A stretch of 8,948 bases of DNA from Selenomonadaceae bacterium (GTDB lineage: Bacteria > Bacillota > Negativicutes > Selenomonadales > Selenomonadaceae). The notes under the pieces are model-generated. The model had not been told where the DNA came from. It searched no databases and was given only the letters and a program-made list of their open reading frames with translations. Position 1 is the first letter of the stretch, and each line of letters begins with the position of its first letter. The stretch spans positions 1 to 8,948 of the forward strand of contig JAFPCE010000113.1 in assembly GCA_017390245.1 (NCBI GenBank), written 5' to 3'. Made by a program: the position numbers and the translations under genes. This document shows, piece by piece, positions 1 to 6,121 of this stretch.

Positions 1-183
1 GTGGGACCATGGAATTCTGTTTTAGGTGTTAAGCCGGAGATTATTATCCAGAAATTTACCACCTGCAGGCCAGTGCGTTTTGACCTGGCTGAGGGACCAG
101 CGGTATATTCTGCAGTTGTAATAGATATTGATACAAATACGAAAAAAGCCGTTAGCATTGAAAGAGTTATGATTAGAGAGTAA
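1..183 (+). CDS. ymdB: YmdB-family metallophosphoesterase, C-terminal fragment (5' end outside window)
   Basis: The last 60 codons of a gene that begins upstream; the in-frame GTG at base 1 is probably an internal Val. The segment (G-P-W-N-S-V-L-G, then PVRFDLAEG at about residues 24-32, then VVIDIDTNTKKAVSIERV) matches the remembered C-terminus of the TIGR00282/YmdB metallophosphoesterases, which are about 260 residues long. B. subtilis YmdB is a 2',3'-cyclic nucleotide phosphodiesterase affecting RNA turnover and biofilm gene expression, and is often encoded beside RNase Y. The metal-binding residues lie in the missing part, so activity cannot be judged here. It ends with TAA at 181-183, 81 bases before the PHP gene. 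The assignment rests on pattern recall over a short stretch. Confidence 0.8.
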   Translation: MGPWNSVLGVKPEIIIQKFTTCRPVRFDLAEGPAVYSAVVIDIDTNTKKAVSIERVMIRE

Positions 184-210
184 TTTGTGTTTTTCATAAA
201 AGCAGGACTT

Positions 211-245
211 TTTCATACTTCTGGCGAATTGTATAAGGTATGAAA
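211..245. repeat. inverted repeat in the ymdB-PHP spacer
   Basis: TTTCATAC at 211-218 and GTATGAAA at 238-245 are exact inverted copies. A T-G and a T-A pair can extend the stem inward, leaving a loop of about 15 bases. No T-run follows, so it is not a canonical terminator. It lies just before the SD of the PHP gene (AGGTGGA, 254-260) and could be an operator, an mRNA processing hairpin, or chance. Confidence 0.4.
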
Positions 246-264
246 TATAGATGAGGTGGAATAG

Positions 265-1092
265 ATGGCAAGCGATTTGCACATGCATACAACCTGTTCG
301 GACGGAGTGTATTCTCCAGAGGAGCTGGTGGAGGCAGCCAAAGCTGCAGGGTTAAATTATATTGCTATTACTGACCATGATACAGTGGACGGGGTGGCAC
401 AGCTTTACGAGGCTGGCCTGTATCCCCAGAAGGGCATAAAGATTATTCCTGGCATTGAGTTTAGTGCACATCATGATATCAGATCTGTGCATATCCTGGG
501 ATATAACATTGATATATATAACAGAGAGCTCAGTGAGCGCTTAAATGATGTGGTAGAGGCCAGATGGAGCAGATTTTCTGCCATGGTTGAAAAGATTCGG
601 GCTCTGGGGTATGACTTAACTGAGACTGATGTTTTGCAGATTGCTGACAGCAGTACCAGCATCAGCCGTTCCCATATTGCCCAGGCACTGGTGGCTAAAG
701 GATTTTTCCCTAGCATCAAGGATACCTTTGATCAGATTCTGGACAAGGGCAAGCCTGCCTATGTATCCCATTACCGCCTGGAGGCAGAGGAGATTGTCAG
801 GTTAATCAAGGAAAGCGGCGGTACACCGGTACTGGCACATCCAGGGCTGATTCATGACGATGAACTGGTGGAACAGCTGCTGAAAAATGGCATTGAAGGC
901 ATTGAGGCCATTTATCCAAAGCACAGTGCAGAAGAGACAGAGAAATATCTGGCTCTGGCAGAAAAATATCATCTGCTGGTTACTGGCGGCTCTGATTATC
1001 ATGGCATTGCTGGCAGATATCCAGCTGAACTGGGCCAGTTTGTTATAGATGACGCTTATGCAGCCGAGCTTTATCGCGAGCCGGAAATCTGA
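265..1092 (+). CDS. PHP-domain metal-dependent phosphoesterase (TrpH/YciV-like)
   Basis: A 275-residue PHP-superfamily phosphoesterase, full length for the TrpH/YciV group. Metal-ligand motifs are in the expected order: HMH at residues 6-8, Asp13, TDHD at 36-39, GIEFS at 63-67, His76 before ILGY, RSHIA at 135-139, AHP at 191-193 and SDYHG at 243-247. Relatives cleave small phosphoesters: E. coli YciV (RNase AM) trims RNA 5' ends and some homologues hydrolyse 3',5'-nucleoside bisphosphates. The exact substrate is inferred. It is expected to be a cytoplasmic enzyme with a multinuclear metal centre. The ATG at 265 is supported by AGGTGGA at 254-260. The stop at 1090-1092 is 13 bases before the next start, so the two genes are probably co-transcribed. 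Being next to ymdB puts two nucleotide phosphoesterases together. Confidence 0.9.
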   Translation: MASDLHMHTTCSDGVYSPEELVEAAKAAGLNYIAITDHDTVDGVAQLYEAGLYPQKGIKIIPGIEFSAHHDIRSVHILGYNIDIYNRELSERLNDVVEARWSRFSAMVEKIRALGYDLTETDVLQIADSSTSISRSHIAQALVAKGFFPSIKDTFDQILDKGKPAYVSHYRLEAEEIVRLIKESGGTPVLAHPGLIHDDELVEQLLKNGIEGIEAIYPKHSAEETEKYLALAEKYHLLVTGGSDYHGIAGRYPAELGQFVIDDAYAAELYREPEI

Positions 1093-1105
1093 GAGAGGGT
1101 GGCTT

Positions 1106-1969
1106 ATGGAGGTCATTGCATTAGTAGGTCCAAGTGGCACAGGCAAAAGCCACAGGGCGCTTTTAGTAGCCCACAATAATCAGGCAGATGCCATTATTGA
1201 TGACGGGCTGTATATTAAAGATGGAAAAATCATTGCAGGTAAATCAGCTAAGCGTGAGAAAAATAAGGTGCTGGCTGTGAAGCGTGCTATTTTCGTACTG
1301 CCTGGCCATGCCAGAGAAGTAGCTGAGGCTATAGAAAGTACTCATCCGAAGTGTATTCTCCTTTTAGGTACATCTGAGAACATGGTGCAGAAAATCGCTA
1401 AGGCGCTGAAGATACCGCCTGTCAGCAGATTTATTCACATTGAGGATATTGCTACCCAGTCGGAAATGGACAAGGCCAGATATCACCGCCTCAGGGAAGG
1501 CAAGCATATCATTCCAGTGCCTACCATTGAGCTGAAGCCTCATTTTTCCGGTTATCTGGTGGATCCTATTAATTCCCTGCTGAAAAAGAAGCCTAGGGAA
1601 GGCAAAGCCAGACGCTTAGGGGAAAAGTCCATTGTCCGTCCGGTGTTCAGCTATTATGGCAAGCTGATTATTGATGACTGGGCATTAAAGGCCATAGTGC
1701 GCCGCCTGCTGGTGGATGGCGAAAATGTTACCAAGGTGGCAGATGTCCGCATTGAGCATGCCTATAAGGGTGACGGTGAGGTAGGCTTTGAGGCCTCTGG
1801 CATGGTTATCAGCTGCGATGTGGTTGTGTCCTATGGCAAGCATATTCCAACACTGGTGCAGCAGCTGCAGAGCCAGGTGCGTAAGGAAATGGAGTATATG
1901 ACAGGCATGGTGGTAAAGAAGGTTAACATTACCATTAAGGCTCTCTTTGTACAGCCAAAGAAATTTTAA
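1106..1969 (+). CDS. P-loop NTPase-like protein with C-terminal Asp23/Gls24 domain
   Basis: A 287-residue protein with two visible parts. The N-terminus has a Walker A loop, GPSGTGKS at residues 8-15, with an IIDDG segment at 30-34 that may help bind metal or nucleotide. A basic linker (KKKPREGKARR, 160-170) leads to a C-terminal Asp23/Gls24 (DUF322) domain from about 175 to 283, recognisable by the YYGKLIIDDWALKAIVRRLL opening, the alternating-strand VVVSYGKHIP segment and the VVKKVNITI ending. Asp23-type domains are linked to envelope stress and surface assemblies in Firmicutes; a nucleotide-dependent role for the whole protein is inference. The ATG at 1106 is preferred over an upstream in-frame ATG at 1049 because it follows a purine-rich SD (GAGAGAGGGTGG, 1091-1102), whereas 1049 lies inside the PHP gene. 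No signal peptide or membrane segment is seen. Confidence 0.85.
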   Translation: MEVIALVGPSGTGKSHRALLVAHNNQADAIIDDGLYIKDGKIIAGKSAKREKNKVLAVKRAIFVLPGHAREVAEAIESTHPKCILLLGTSENMVQKIAKALKIPPVSRFIHIEDIATQSEMDKARYHRLREGKHIIPVPTIELKPHFSGYLVDPINSLLKKKPREGKARRLGEKSIVRPVFSYYGKLIIDDWALKAIVRRLLVDGENVTKVADVRIEHAYKGDGEVGFEASGMVISCDVVVSYGKHIPTLVQQLQSQVRKEMEYMTGMVVKKVNITIKALFVQPKKF

Positions 1970-1975
1970 AAGCTT

Positions 1976-2006
1976 AAAAGGCCACTCTCTGGGGAGTGGC
2001 TTTTTT
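1976..2006 (+). terminator. Rho-independent terminator after the P-loop/Asp23 gene
   Basis: A perfect 7-bp stem, GCCACTC at 1981-1987 with GAGTGGC at 1994-2000, closes a 6-base loop. It is flanked by AAAAG on the left and six T residues at 2001-2006 that can lengthen the stem. It sits 11 bases after the stop codon and closes the first gene group. Confidence 0.93.
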
Positions 2007-2007
2007 C

Positions 2008-2037
2008 TTAAGCAGATTCAGGTGTTTTTAGTATATT
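2008..2037 (+). promoter_or_regulatory. weak candidate promoter for the DUF4127 gene
   Basis: Only 41 bases separate the preceding T-run from the next start codon. TTAAGC (2008-2013), an 18-base spacer and TATATT (2032-2037) form a poor sigma-A-like promoter. Transcription would then begin within a few bases of the ATG at 2048. An imperfect direct repeat (TTCAGGTGTTTTTA, 2017-2030; TTCGGTGTATTTA, 2036-2048) overlaps it. Low certainty. Confidence 0.3.
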
Positions 2038-2047
2038 CGGTGTATTT

Positions 2048-3802
2048 ATGAAAGAAAAAATTGGCAAAATTATTATATGGCTGGTGATGCTGGTATCCGT
2101 GGCTGCTGGCTTTATGTATATGCTGCATCCTCAGCCACAAGGAACCCTGGTGGATAAATATCCAGAAGTAAAGCAGAGGATTATTCTGGTGCCTTTAGAC
2201 AGCAGGCCACCATGCCAGGAGCTTGTACAGGCAAATGGCAGGACAGCGGGCATAGAAGTGGTAGTACCGCCTCATGAGCTGATGGATTATTACACTCTGG
2301 CAGGAGATACAGCTGGCCTAAGAAAATGGCTGCAGCAGGAGCTGCCCCGCTGTGATGGAGCAATTATCTCCATAGACCAGCTTTTGTATGGAGGACTGCT
2401 GGCATCCCGGGAAAGAACTGCAGATAAAAAGGAAATAGAGGATTTGCTGGCTTTTCTCCAGCAGCTGCATCAGGAAAATATAGGAAAGACAATATATGCC
2501 TTTAATATTCTGCCAAGGATGCAGCCACCAGCAGCTATAGAAGGCTATCAGGACAGAAAAAATCTGCTGGAGTGGTCAAGGCTGCAGGGCATGCTGGTAT
2601 TAGGCCAGTGGCCAGAAGATGGTACTGCAGCAGATGCAGAAAGCCTGGAAGATACTGCTGGTGAGGAAATGACAAAATTCACTGATAAGCAGCAGGTGGC
2701 AGAGAAAATCCGGGAACTGGAAGCAGATATACCTAAGGAGCAGCTGGCACAGTACCGGGAGCTTTATGCCAATAATGGTTATCTGAACCGCCAGCTGGCT
2801 TTAATGGCACAGCAGGGGACTATCAAGCAGCTGGTTTTAGGCCAGGATGATGGAGAAAAGTACAGCCTGCCTAATATTGAAAAGCGGGAGCTGCAGGAAT
2901 TTTTCCAGCATAATCATATTAGCGAAAAGCAGGCAGTGATTCTCCATGGTGCTGATGAGCTGGCATTGGGGATGCTGGCAGAAATGCAGCTATCCCAGCA
3001 GAAGCAGAATATGAGCTTTTATCTTGATTATAATGTGCCAGAGACAGAGGACCAGGTTATGCCTTATATGGCTGTATCCATGGGAGAGACTGTTAGAGAG
3101 CGGCTGCGCTTCACAGAGTCACAGGAGGTTTCTGACAGTCAGGCAGCAGATGCAGTGCTGTTTATATCCTGTGGTGATGCTGACAACATGAACAGAAGAG
3201 CTGCAGCTGCCAGGAAAATAGAAAACTATCTGGCTCAGGGGAAAATGGTGGCACTGGTGGATATGAGCCAGCACTTTCAGGCTCAGGAAACATTATTTCC
3301 CGTATTGTTAAAAAGTAAAATGCCTTTAAATGGTCTGGCTGCCTACAGCGGCTGGAATACTGCCAGCAATTCTATTGGCACTGCCATAGCCCAGGTTCAG
3401 CTGTATCATGCTACTTTAGCTAATGCTTCAGCAGAGGAAGTGCCTGCTGTGGTTTACAGCAATATAGTGAACTTAAATAACCGGTTCTGTGAGGACTACT
3501 ATTATCTGAAGGATGTTATTACTCTGGTAAATGACAGACTCCATAAAGCTGGCTATGAAAATGTTTATGATCTTGATTTAGAGCATAATTACCAGTGGAG
3601 CCTGCAGATGCTGCGGCAGGCTATGGGACAGAGCATAGGATATTTAGGCCACAGCCAGGCTATGGAAAGGGAGTTCACTGTAACAGCAGCTGGGCGGAGC
3701 TTTGTTTTTACGGTGAGAAATCTCCAGGGAGACATGTATTTCCCATGGCCCAGAACCTTTGAGGTGAATATGCAGACTCAAATGGAGCTTTATGCTAAAT
3801 AA
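2048..3802 (+). CDS. DUF4127 family protein, N-terminally membrane anchored
   Basis: A 584-residue protein recognised as DUF4127 from LVPLDSRPPC at residues 47-56 and IDQLLYGGLLASR at 109-121, with GQDDGEKYS further on. The family has no established biochemical function. Residues 6-26 (after MKEKIG) form a hydrophobic segment without a clear cleavage site, then a Pro/Gln-rich stretch, so the body is probably outside the membrane on a signal anchor. It is a little longer than the usual family size of about 500, partly from the anchor. The SD is weak (GGTG, 2039-2042), but the ATG fits the anchor. Gln is frequent (about 48 by hand count) and nearly all CAG; I found only two CAA. No terminator lies between its stop and the tRNA gene, so its transcript may run through the tRNA. 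Confidence 0.85.
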   Translation: MKEKIGKIIIWLVMLVSVAAGFMYMLHPQPQGTLVDKYPEVKQRIILVPLDSRPPCQELVQANGRTAGIEVVVPPHELMDYYTLAGDTAGLRKWLQQELPRCDGAIISIDQLLYGGLLASRERTADKKEIEDLLAFLQQLHQENIGKTIYAFNILPRMQPPAAIEGYQDRKNLLEWSRLQGMLVLGQWPEDGTAADAESLEDTAGEEMTKFTDKQQVAEKIRELEADIPKEQLAQYRELYANNGYLNRQLALMAQQGTIKQLVLGQDDGEKYSLPNIEKRELQEFFQHNHISEKQAVILHGADELALGMLAEMQLSQQKQNMSFYLDYNVPETEDQVMPYMAVSMGETVRERLRFTESQEVSDSQAADAVLFISCGDADNMNRRAAAARKIENYLAQGKMVALVDMSQHFQAQETLFPVLLKSKMPLNGLAAYSGWNTASNSIGTAIAQVQLYHATLANASAEEVPAVVYSNIVNLNNRFCEDYYYLKDVITLVNDRLHKAGYENVYDLDLEHNYQWSLQMLRQAMGQSIGYLGHSQAMEREFTVTAAGRSFVFTVRNLQGDMYFPWPRTFEVNMQTQMELYAK

Positions 3803-3820
3803 AAAATATTGAAAAAATTC

Positions 3821-3849
3821 TTGACAAAGCTTTTGCAGATGTGTATCAT
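3821..3849 (+). promoter_or_regulatory. strong sigma-A promoter for tRNA-Gln
   Basis: TTGACA at 3821-3826, a 17-base spacer, and TATCAT at 3844-3849. The -35 is perfect and the -10 is 5 of 6. Transcription should start near 3855-3857, about 27 bases before the mature tRNA. An 11-base palindrome, TTGTGACACAA (3858-3868), lies at the start of the predicted transcript. Confidence 0.8.
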
Positions 3850-3882
3850 ATTTATTGTTGTGACACAATAGCAAATGAATAT

Positions 3883-3958
3883 TGGGGTATCGCCAAGTTG
3901 GTAAGGCACTGGATTCTGAATCCAGCATGCGTTGGTTCGAGTCCAGCTACCCCAGCCA
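3883..3958 (+). tRNA. tRNA-Gln (anticodon CUG)
   Basis: A complete cloverleaf. The acceptor stem is TGGGGTA (3883-3889) with TACCCCA (3948-3954), the discriminator is G at 3955, and CCA is encoded at 3956-3958. The D stem is GCC/GGC (3892-3894, 3905-3907). The anticodon stem CTGGA/TCCAG encloses loop TTCTGAA (3914-3920), giving anticodon CTG at 3916-3918, which reads CAG. The T arm has stem GTTGG/CCAGC and loop TTCGAGT. It is the CUG isoacceptor, not the more widespread UUG one, and CAG dominates Gln codons in the neighbouring gene. It has its own promoter and a terminator ten bases downstream. Confidence 0.97.
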
Positions 3959-3967
3959 TGAAATTAC

Positions 3968-3999
3968 GCACTATTCATTTTACTGGGTAGTGCTTTTTT
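3968..3999 (+). terminator. Rho-independent terminator after tRNA-Gln
   Basis: GCACTA at 3968-3973 pairs with TAGTGC at 3988-3993, followed directly by six T residues (3994-3999). The loop is 14 bases, with one possible additional T-G pair. It would end the tRNA transcript and any read-through from the DUF4127 gene. Confidence 0.85.
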
Positions 4000-4097
4000 G
4001 TGCATAAATATATTAGCTGGCCGGCCGGGAATGGATTAGGGCTGGCAGAGCTGCATGTATGGCTGCAGGAGATCTTTGTATGGATAAAAACAGACAC

Positions 4098-4130
4098 GAA
4101 AAAAACCTGCACAGGGGATGCAGGTTTTTT
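4098..4130. terminator. bidirectional hairpin terminator
   Basis: CCTGCA (4106-4111) pairs with TGCAGG (4119-4124) around a 7-base loop. An A-run lies to its left and six T residues (4125-4130) to its right, so it has the form of a terminator in both directions. It is about 100 bases beyond the tRNA terminator and no gene lies between them. It may be a backup terminator or mark the end of an unrecognised short transcript. Confidence 0.85.
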
Positions 4131-4307
4131 GGAGGGATGGAATATATATTAGGATGGGATATATAGCAGTTGTTTTCTGCTATGTGTGTATAATACTATA
4201 GAAATCTGTAAATCCTATGAAGGCAAATGAAATTTAGCTGAAAATTAAAAAATTTTTATCCAGATAGTCTGGCTTAGCAGAAAGCAGGCGGTTGACCCAA
4301 AATACTA

Positions 4308-4336
4308 TTCACCATGGGAGGAAAATGTGTTAGAAT
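4308..4336 (+). promoter_or_regulatory. extended -10 promoter for rsmD-coaD
   Basis: TTCACC (4308-4313), a 17-base spacer, and TAGAAT (4331-4336) preceded by the extended element TG-T (4328-4330). Predicted start is near 4343, giving a leader of about 30 bases that contains the SD GGAG (4359-4362) before the ATG at 4372. The -10 side is good and the -35 matches 4 of 6. Confidence 0.6.
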
Positions 4337-4371
4337 AAAAGAACAAATTTGTATTTTTGGAGTAGCTTTTT

Positions 4372-4965
4372 ATGCGTATTATAACTGGCACTGCCAAGGG
4401 CTGTAAGCTGAAAACACCAGCTGGCATGAGCACCAGGCCTACCTCAGACAGAATGAAAGAATCACTTTTCAGCATTCTGGGGGAGGATGTGCTGGAAAAC
4501 AGGGTACTGGATATATTTGCTGGTACTGGCGGACTGGGGCTGGAGGCACTTAGCCGTGGCGCTGCAAGTGCTGTTTTCATTGATAAGGCCACTGCAGATA
4601 TCATCGCCTTTAATGCCCAGCATACAAATCTGGCGGATAAATGCAGGATTCTGGCAGGAGATGTTTTTGTACACCTGCAGCGGCTGGAGCAGCAGGGTGA
4701 AAAGTTTAATATGGTTTTTTGCGATCCGCCTTATCATCAGGGCTTTGCCCACAAGGCTTTAGAGCTTCTGGATAAGGGGACGCTGTTAGCTGAGGATGCA
4801 CTGGTGATAGTAGAGCATGGCGGTGATGAAAATGACCTGCCGGCAACCACCAGGCTGAGGCTGGTGAAAAACCAGCGGTATGGCAAGGTTTCCCAGCTGA
4901 GCTTTTATCATTTGCCAAAGCAGGAAAATATCCTGGCGGGGCAGGAAGGCGGGGCTAGTGAATGA
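4372..4965 (+). CDS. rsmD: 16S rRNA (guanine(966)-N(2))-methyltransferase RsmD
   Basis: A 197-residue SAM-dependent methyltransferase that modifies G966 of 16S rRNA (E. coli numbering) during small-subunit assembly. Diagnostic segments are the MRIITGTAKG start, TRPTSDRMKESLFSIL at residues 21-36, the SAM-binding motif LDIFAGTGGLGLEALSRGA at 46-64, the acidic Asp71 closing the second strand, and the catalytic DPPY at 118-121, typical of base N-methyltransferases. Length is normal for the family. The ATG at 4372 follows GGAG at 4359-4362. The stop overlaps the coaD start as ATGA (4962-4965). The rsmD-coaD pairing is common across bacteria and supports both calls. Confidence 0.97.
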   Translation: MRIITGTAKGCKLKTPAGMSTRPTSDRMKESLFSILGEDVLENRVLDIFAGTGGLGLEALSRGAASAVFIDKATADIIAFNAQHTNLADKCRILAGDVFVHLQRLEQQGEKFNMVFCDPPYHQGFAHKALELLDKGTLLAEDALVIVEHGGDENDLPATTRLRLVKNQRYGKVSQLSFYHLPKQENILAGQEGGASE

Positions 4966-5432
4966 GACGCGCTATATGTCCGGGCAGCTTTGACCCGGTA
5001 ACCTTGGGACACGTAGATATCTTTGAGCGGGCTGCTGCAGCTTTTGATGAGCTGTATATCGGGGTTTTCAGCAATGTGAGGAAAAAGCCCATGTTTTCCG
5101 TAGAGGAAAGAAGCAGGCTTTTAGCAGAGGCCACAAAGCATCTGCCTAATGTAAAAATTGTTGCCTTTGACGGGCTGCTGGCTAACTACATGCTACAGCA
5201 CGATATCGGCTTTATTGTCAGAGGCCTGCGGTCTGTGACTGATTATGAATACGAGCAGGGACAGGCACAGCTGATAAAGGCAATGCACCCTCAGCTGGAT
5301 ACCATGTTTTTGCTGGGCAGGCCTGAATATAACAGCTACAGCTCTTCTGTAGTGAGGGAGCTGCTGAATTTCGGAGGAGATATTGCTCCGCTGGTACCTC
5401 AGTGTGTGGCAGATTTTATAAAAAACAGGTAA
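4962..5432 (+). CDS. coaD: pantetheine-phosphate adenylyltransferase
   Basis: A 156-residue PPAT that transfers AMP from ATP to 4'-phosphopantetheine, the penultimate step of CoA synthesis, in the cytoplasm. It has the nucleotidyltransferase signature GSFDPVTLGH (residues 8-17, with TxGH at 14-17), the RGLRSVTDYEYE segment at 88-99, and PEYNSYSSSVVREL at 121-134, which corresponds to the conserved ISSS/TxVRE motif with Tyr in place of the usual Ile. Length is standard. The ATG overlaps the rsmD stop, implying translational coupling; AAGGCGG at about 4946-4952 can act as SD. No terminator follows. Confidence 0.98.
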   Translation: MRRAICPGSFDPVTLGHVDIFERAAAAFDELYIGVFSNVRKKPMFSVEERSRLLAEATKHLPNVKIVAFDGLLANYMLQHDIGFIVRGLRSVTDYEYEQGQAQLIKAMHPQLDTMFLLGRPEYNSYSSSVVRELLNFGGDIAPLVPQCVADFIKNR

Positions 5433-5460
5433 TTTTCAAGCAGATAAAATTAATTTGGGC

Positions 5461-5514
5461 TATAATAATATAGATAAGTGTAAATTTGGCCTGAAGGCCT
5501 TACATAAAAGGTGG
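5461..5514 (+). promoter_or_regulatory. candidate promoter and leader hairpin of the DivIVA-like gene
   Basis: A perfect -10, TATAAT, at 5461-5466, but without a recognisable -35 at proper spacing. Downstream, GGCC (5488-5491) and GGCC (5496-5499) form a 4-bp hairpin with a TGAA loop, just before the SD AAAAGGTGG (5506-5514). The gene may be transcribed both from here and by read-through from coaD. Confidence 0.4.
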
Positions 5515-5522
5515 TTAGTGAC

Positions 5523-6116
5523 ATGTCCGTAGAGAATATTATTGAGGAAATAGAGGATTTTATTTCTCATTCCCAGAGAGTGCCTGTTTTTGGCAAAATG
5601 ATGATAGATGATACTGAACTGTTTCATCTGGTGGACAATCTCCGCAGTGAGCTGCCAAGGGAGATTGATAATGCTGTAGAGATTTGCCAGCAGCGGGATG
5701 AAATCATTGAAGCGGCCCAGCAGGAGGCAGCACGCATTTTGGATAACGCTAATCATGAGGCTGCTTCTACCATGCAGAGAGCCCAGGAGTTTGCCCAGAA
5801 GGCTGTGGAGGAAAGCACCCTGGTAAAACAGGCTCAGGAGCAGGCAGAGGCCATTATGAACCAGTCTGTGGAAAATGCTAAGAAAATGCGCAGCGAAACT
5901 GAGGCTTATGCTACACAGCTGCGAATTGGTGCGGAAAGCTATGCCCGGGACATGATGGATCATGTCATTAACAATATGAATTCCATGTCGGCAGCTGTGC
6001 TGGAGAATATGAATAACATGTCTGCAGCTATTAAGCAGAGCTGTGATGGCGCTGTGGATACTATGGAGCAGGCCAAGGGCCAGATTGCCCACACTGAAAA
6101 CAATATAGAAGAGTAA
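5523..6116 (+). CDS. coiled-coil DivIVA-like / ATPase-subunit-H-like protein
   Basis: A 197-residue, mostly helical protein resembling the family often encoded just after coaD in Firmicutes and usually labelled ATPase or DivIVA-like. No nucleotide-binding motif is present, so ATPase is unlikely to be literal. The N-terminus has the family-type block RVPVFGKMMIDDTELFHLVD at residues 19-38, then a long Ala/Glu/Gln-rich coiled coil from about 45 to 150. Near the end NMNSMSAAV (151-159) and NMNNMSAAI (162-170) form an 11-residue repeat. ATG 5523 is preferred to the in-frame GTG at 5511 because that GTG falls inside the SD AAAAGGTGG (5506-5514). A scaffold role in division or envelope organisation is inference only. 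Confidence 0.75.
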   Translation: MSVENIIEEIEDFISHSQRVPVFGKMMIDDTELFHLVDNLRSELPREIDNAVEICQQRDEIIEAAQQEAARILDNANHEAASTMQRAQEFAQKAVEESTLVKQAQEQAEAIMNQSVENAKKMRSETEAYATQLRIGAESYARDMMDHVINNMNSMSAAVLENMNNMSAAIKQSCDGAVDTMEQAKGQIAHTENNIEE

Positions 6117-6121
6117 GAGAT

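Larger units (their letters stand above)
4000..4371. other. gene-free region between tRNA-Gln and rsmD
   Basis: No credible ORF on either strand; the longest start-to-stop runs I tried on the + strand are about 22 codons or fewer and lack convincing SDs. Visible features are the palindrome GGCCGGCC at 4019-4026, a hairpin terminator at 4098-4130, a near-repeat (GGATGGAATATAT at 4135-4147, GGATGGGATATAT at 4152-4164, period 17), a small hairpin AGCAG/CTGCT (4165-4169, 4177-4181), an isolated TATAAT at 4189-4194 with no good -35, and the rsmD-proximal promoter at 4308-4336. Most of 4131-4300 is AT-rich with no recognised RNA family. Confidence 0.6.

Noticed and set aside
1049..1105. Upstream in-frame ATG extending the P-loop/Asp23 protein by 19 residues
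   Set aside because: It lies inside the end of the PHP gene, has no SD, and would place extra residues before the strand leading into Walker A; the ATG at 1106 has a good SD.
4019..4026. GGCCGGCC as an att site or mobile-element border beside the tRNA
   Set aside because: It is a short GC palindrome with no repeat of the tRNA 3' end, no integrase gene and no inserted cargo nearby.
4292..4297. TTGACC as the -35 of an rsmD promoter
   Set aside because: At 17-base spacing the -10 position reads TGGGAG; the extended -10 at 4328-4336 is a better fit.
5511..5522. GTG start for the DivIVA-like protein
   Set aside because: The GTG is part of the SD AAAAGGTGG that serves the ATG at 5523.
5460..6092. 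Minus-strand open frame of 210 codons
   Set aside because: It is antisense to the DivIVA-like gene; its His/Leu-rich translation mirrors the coiled-coil codons on the other strand.
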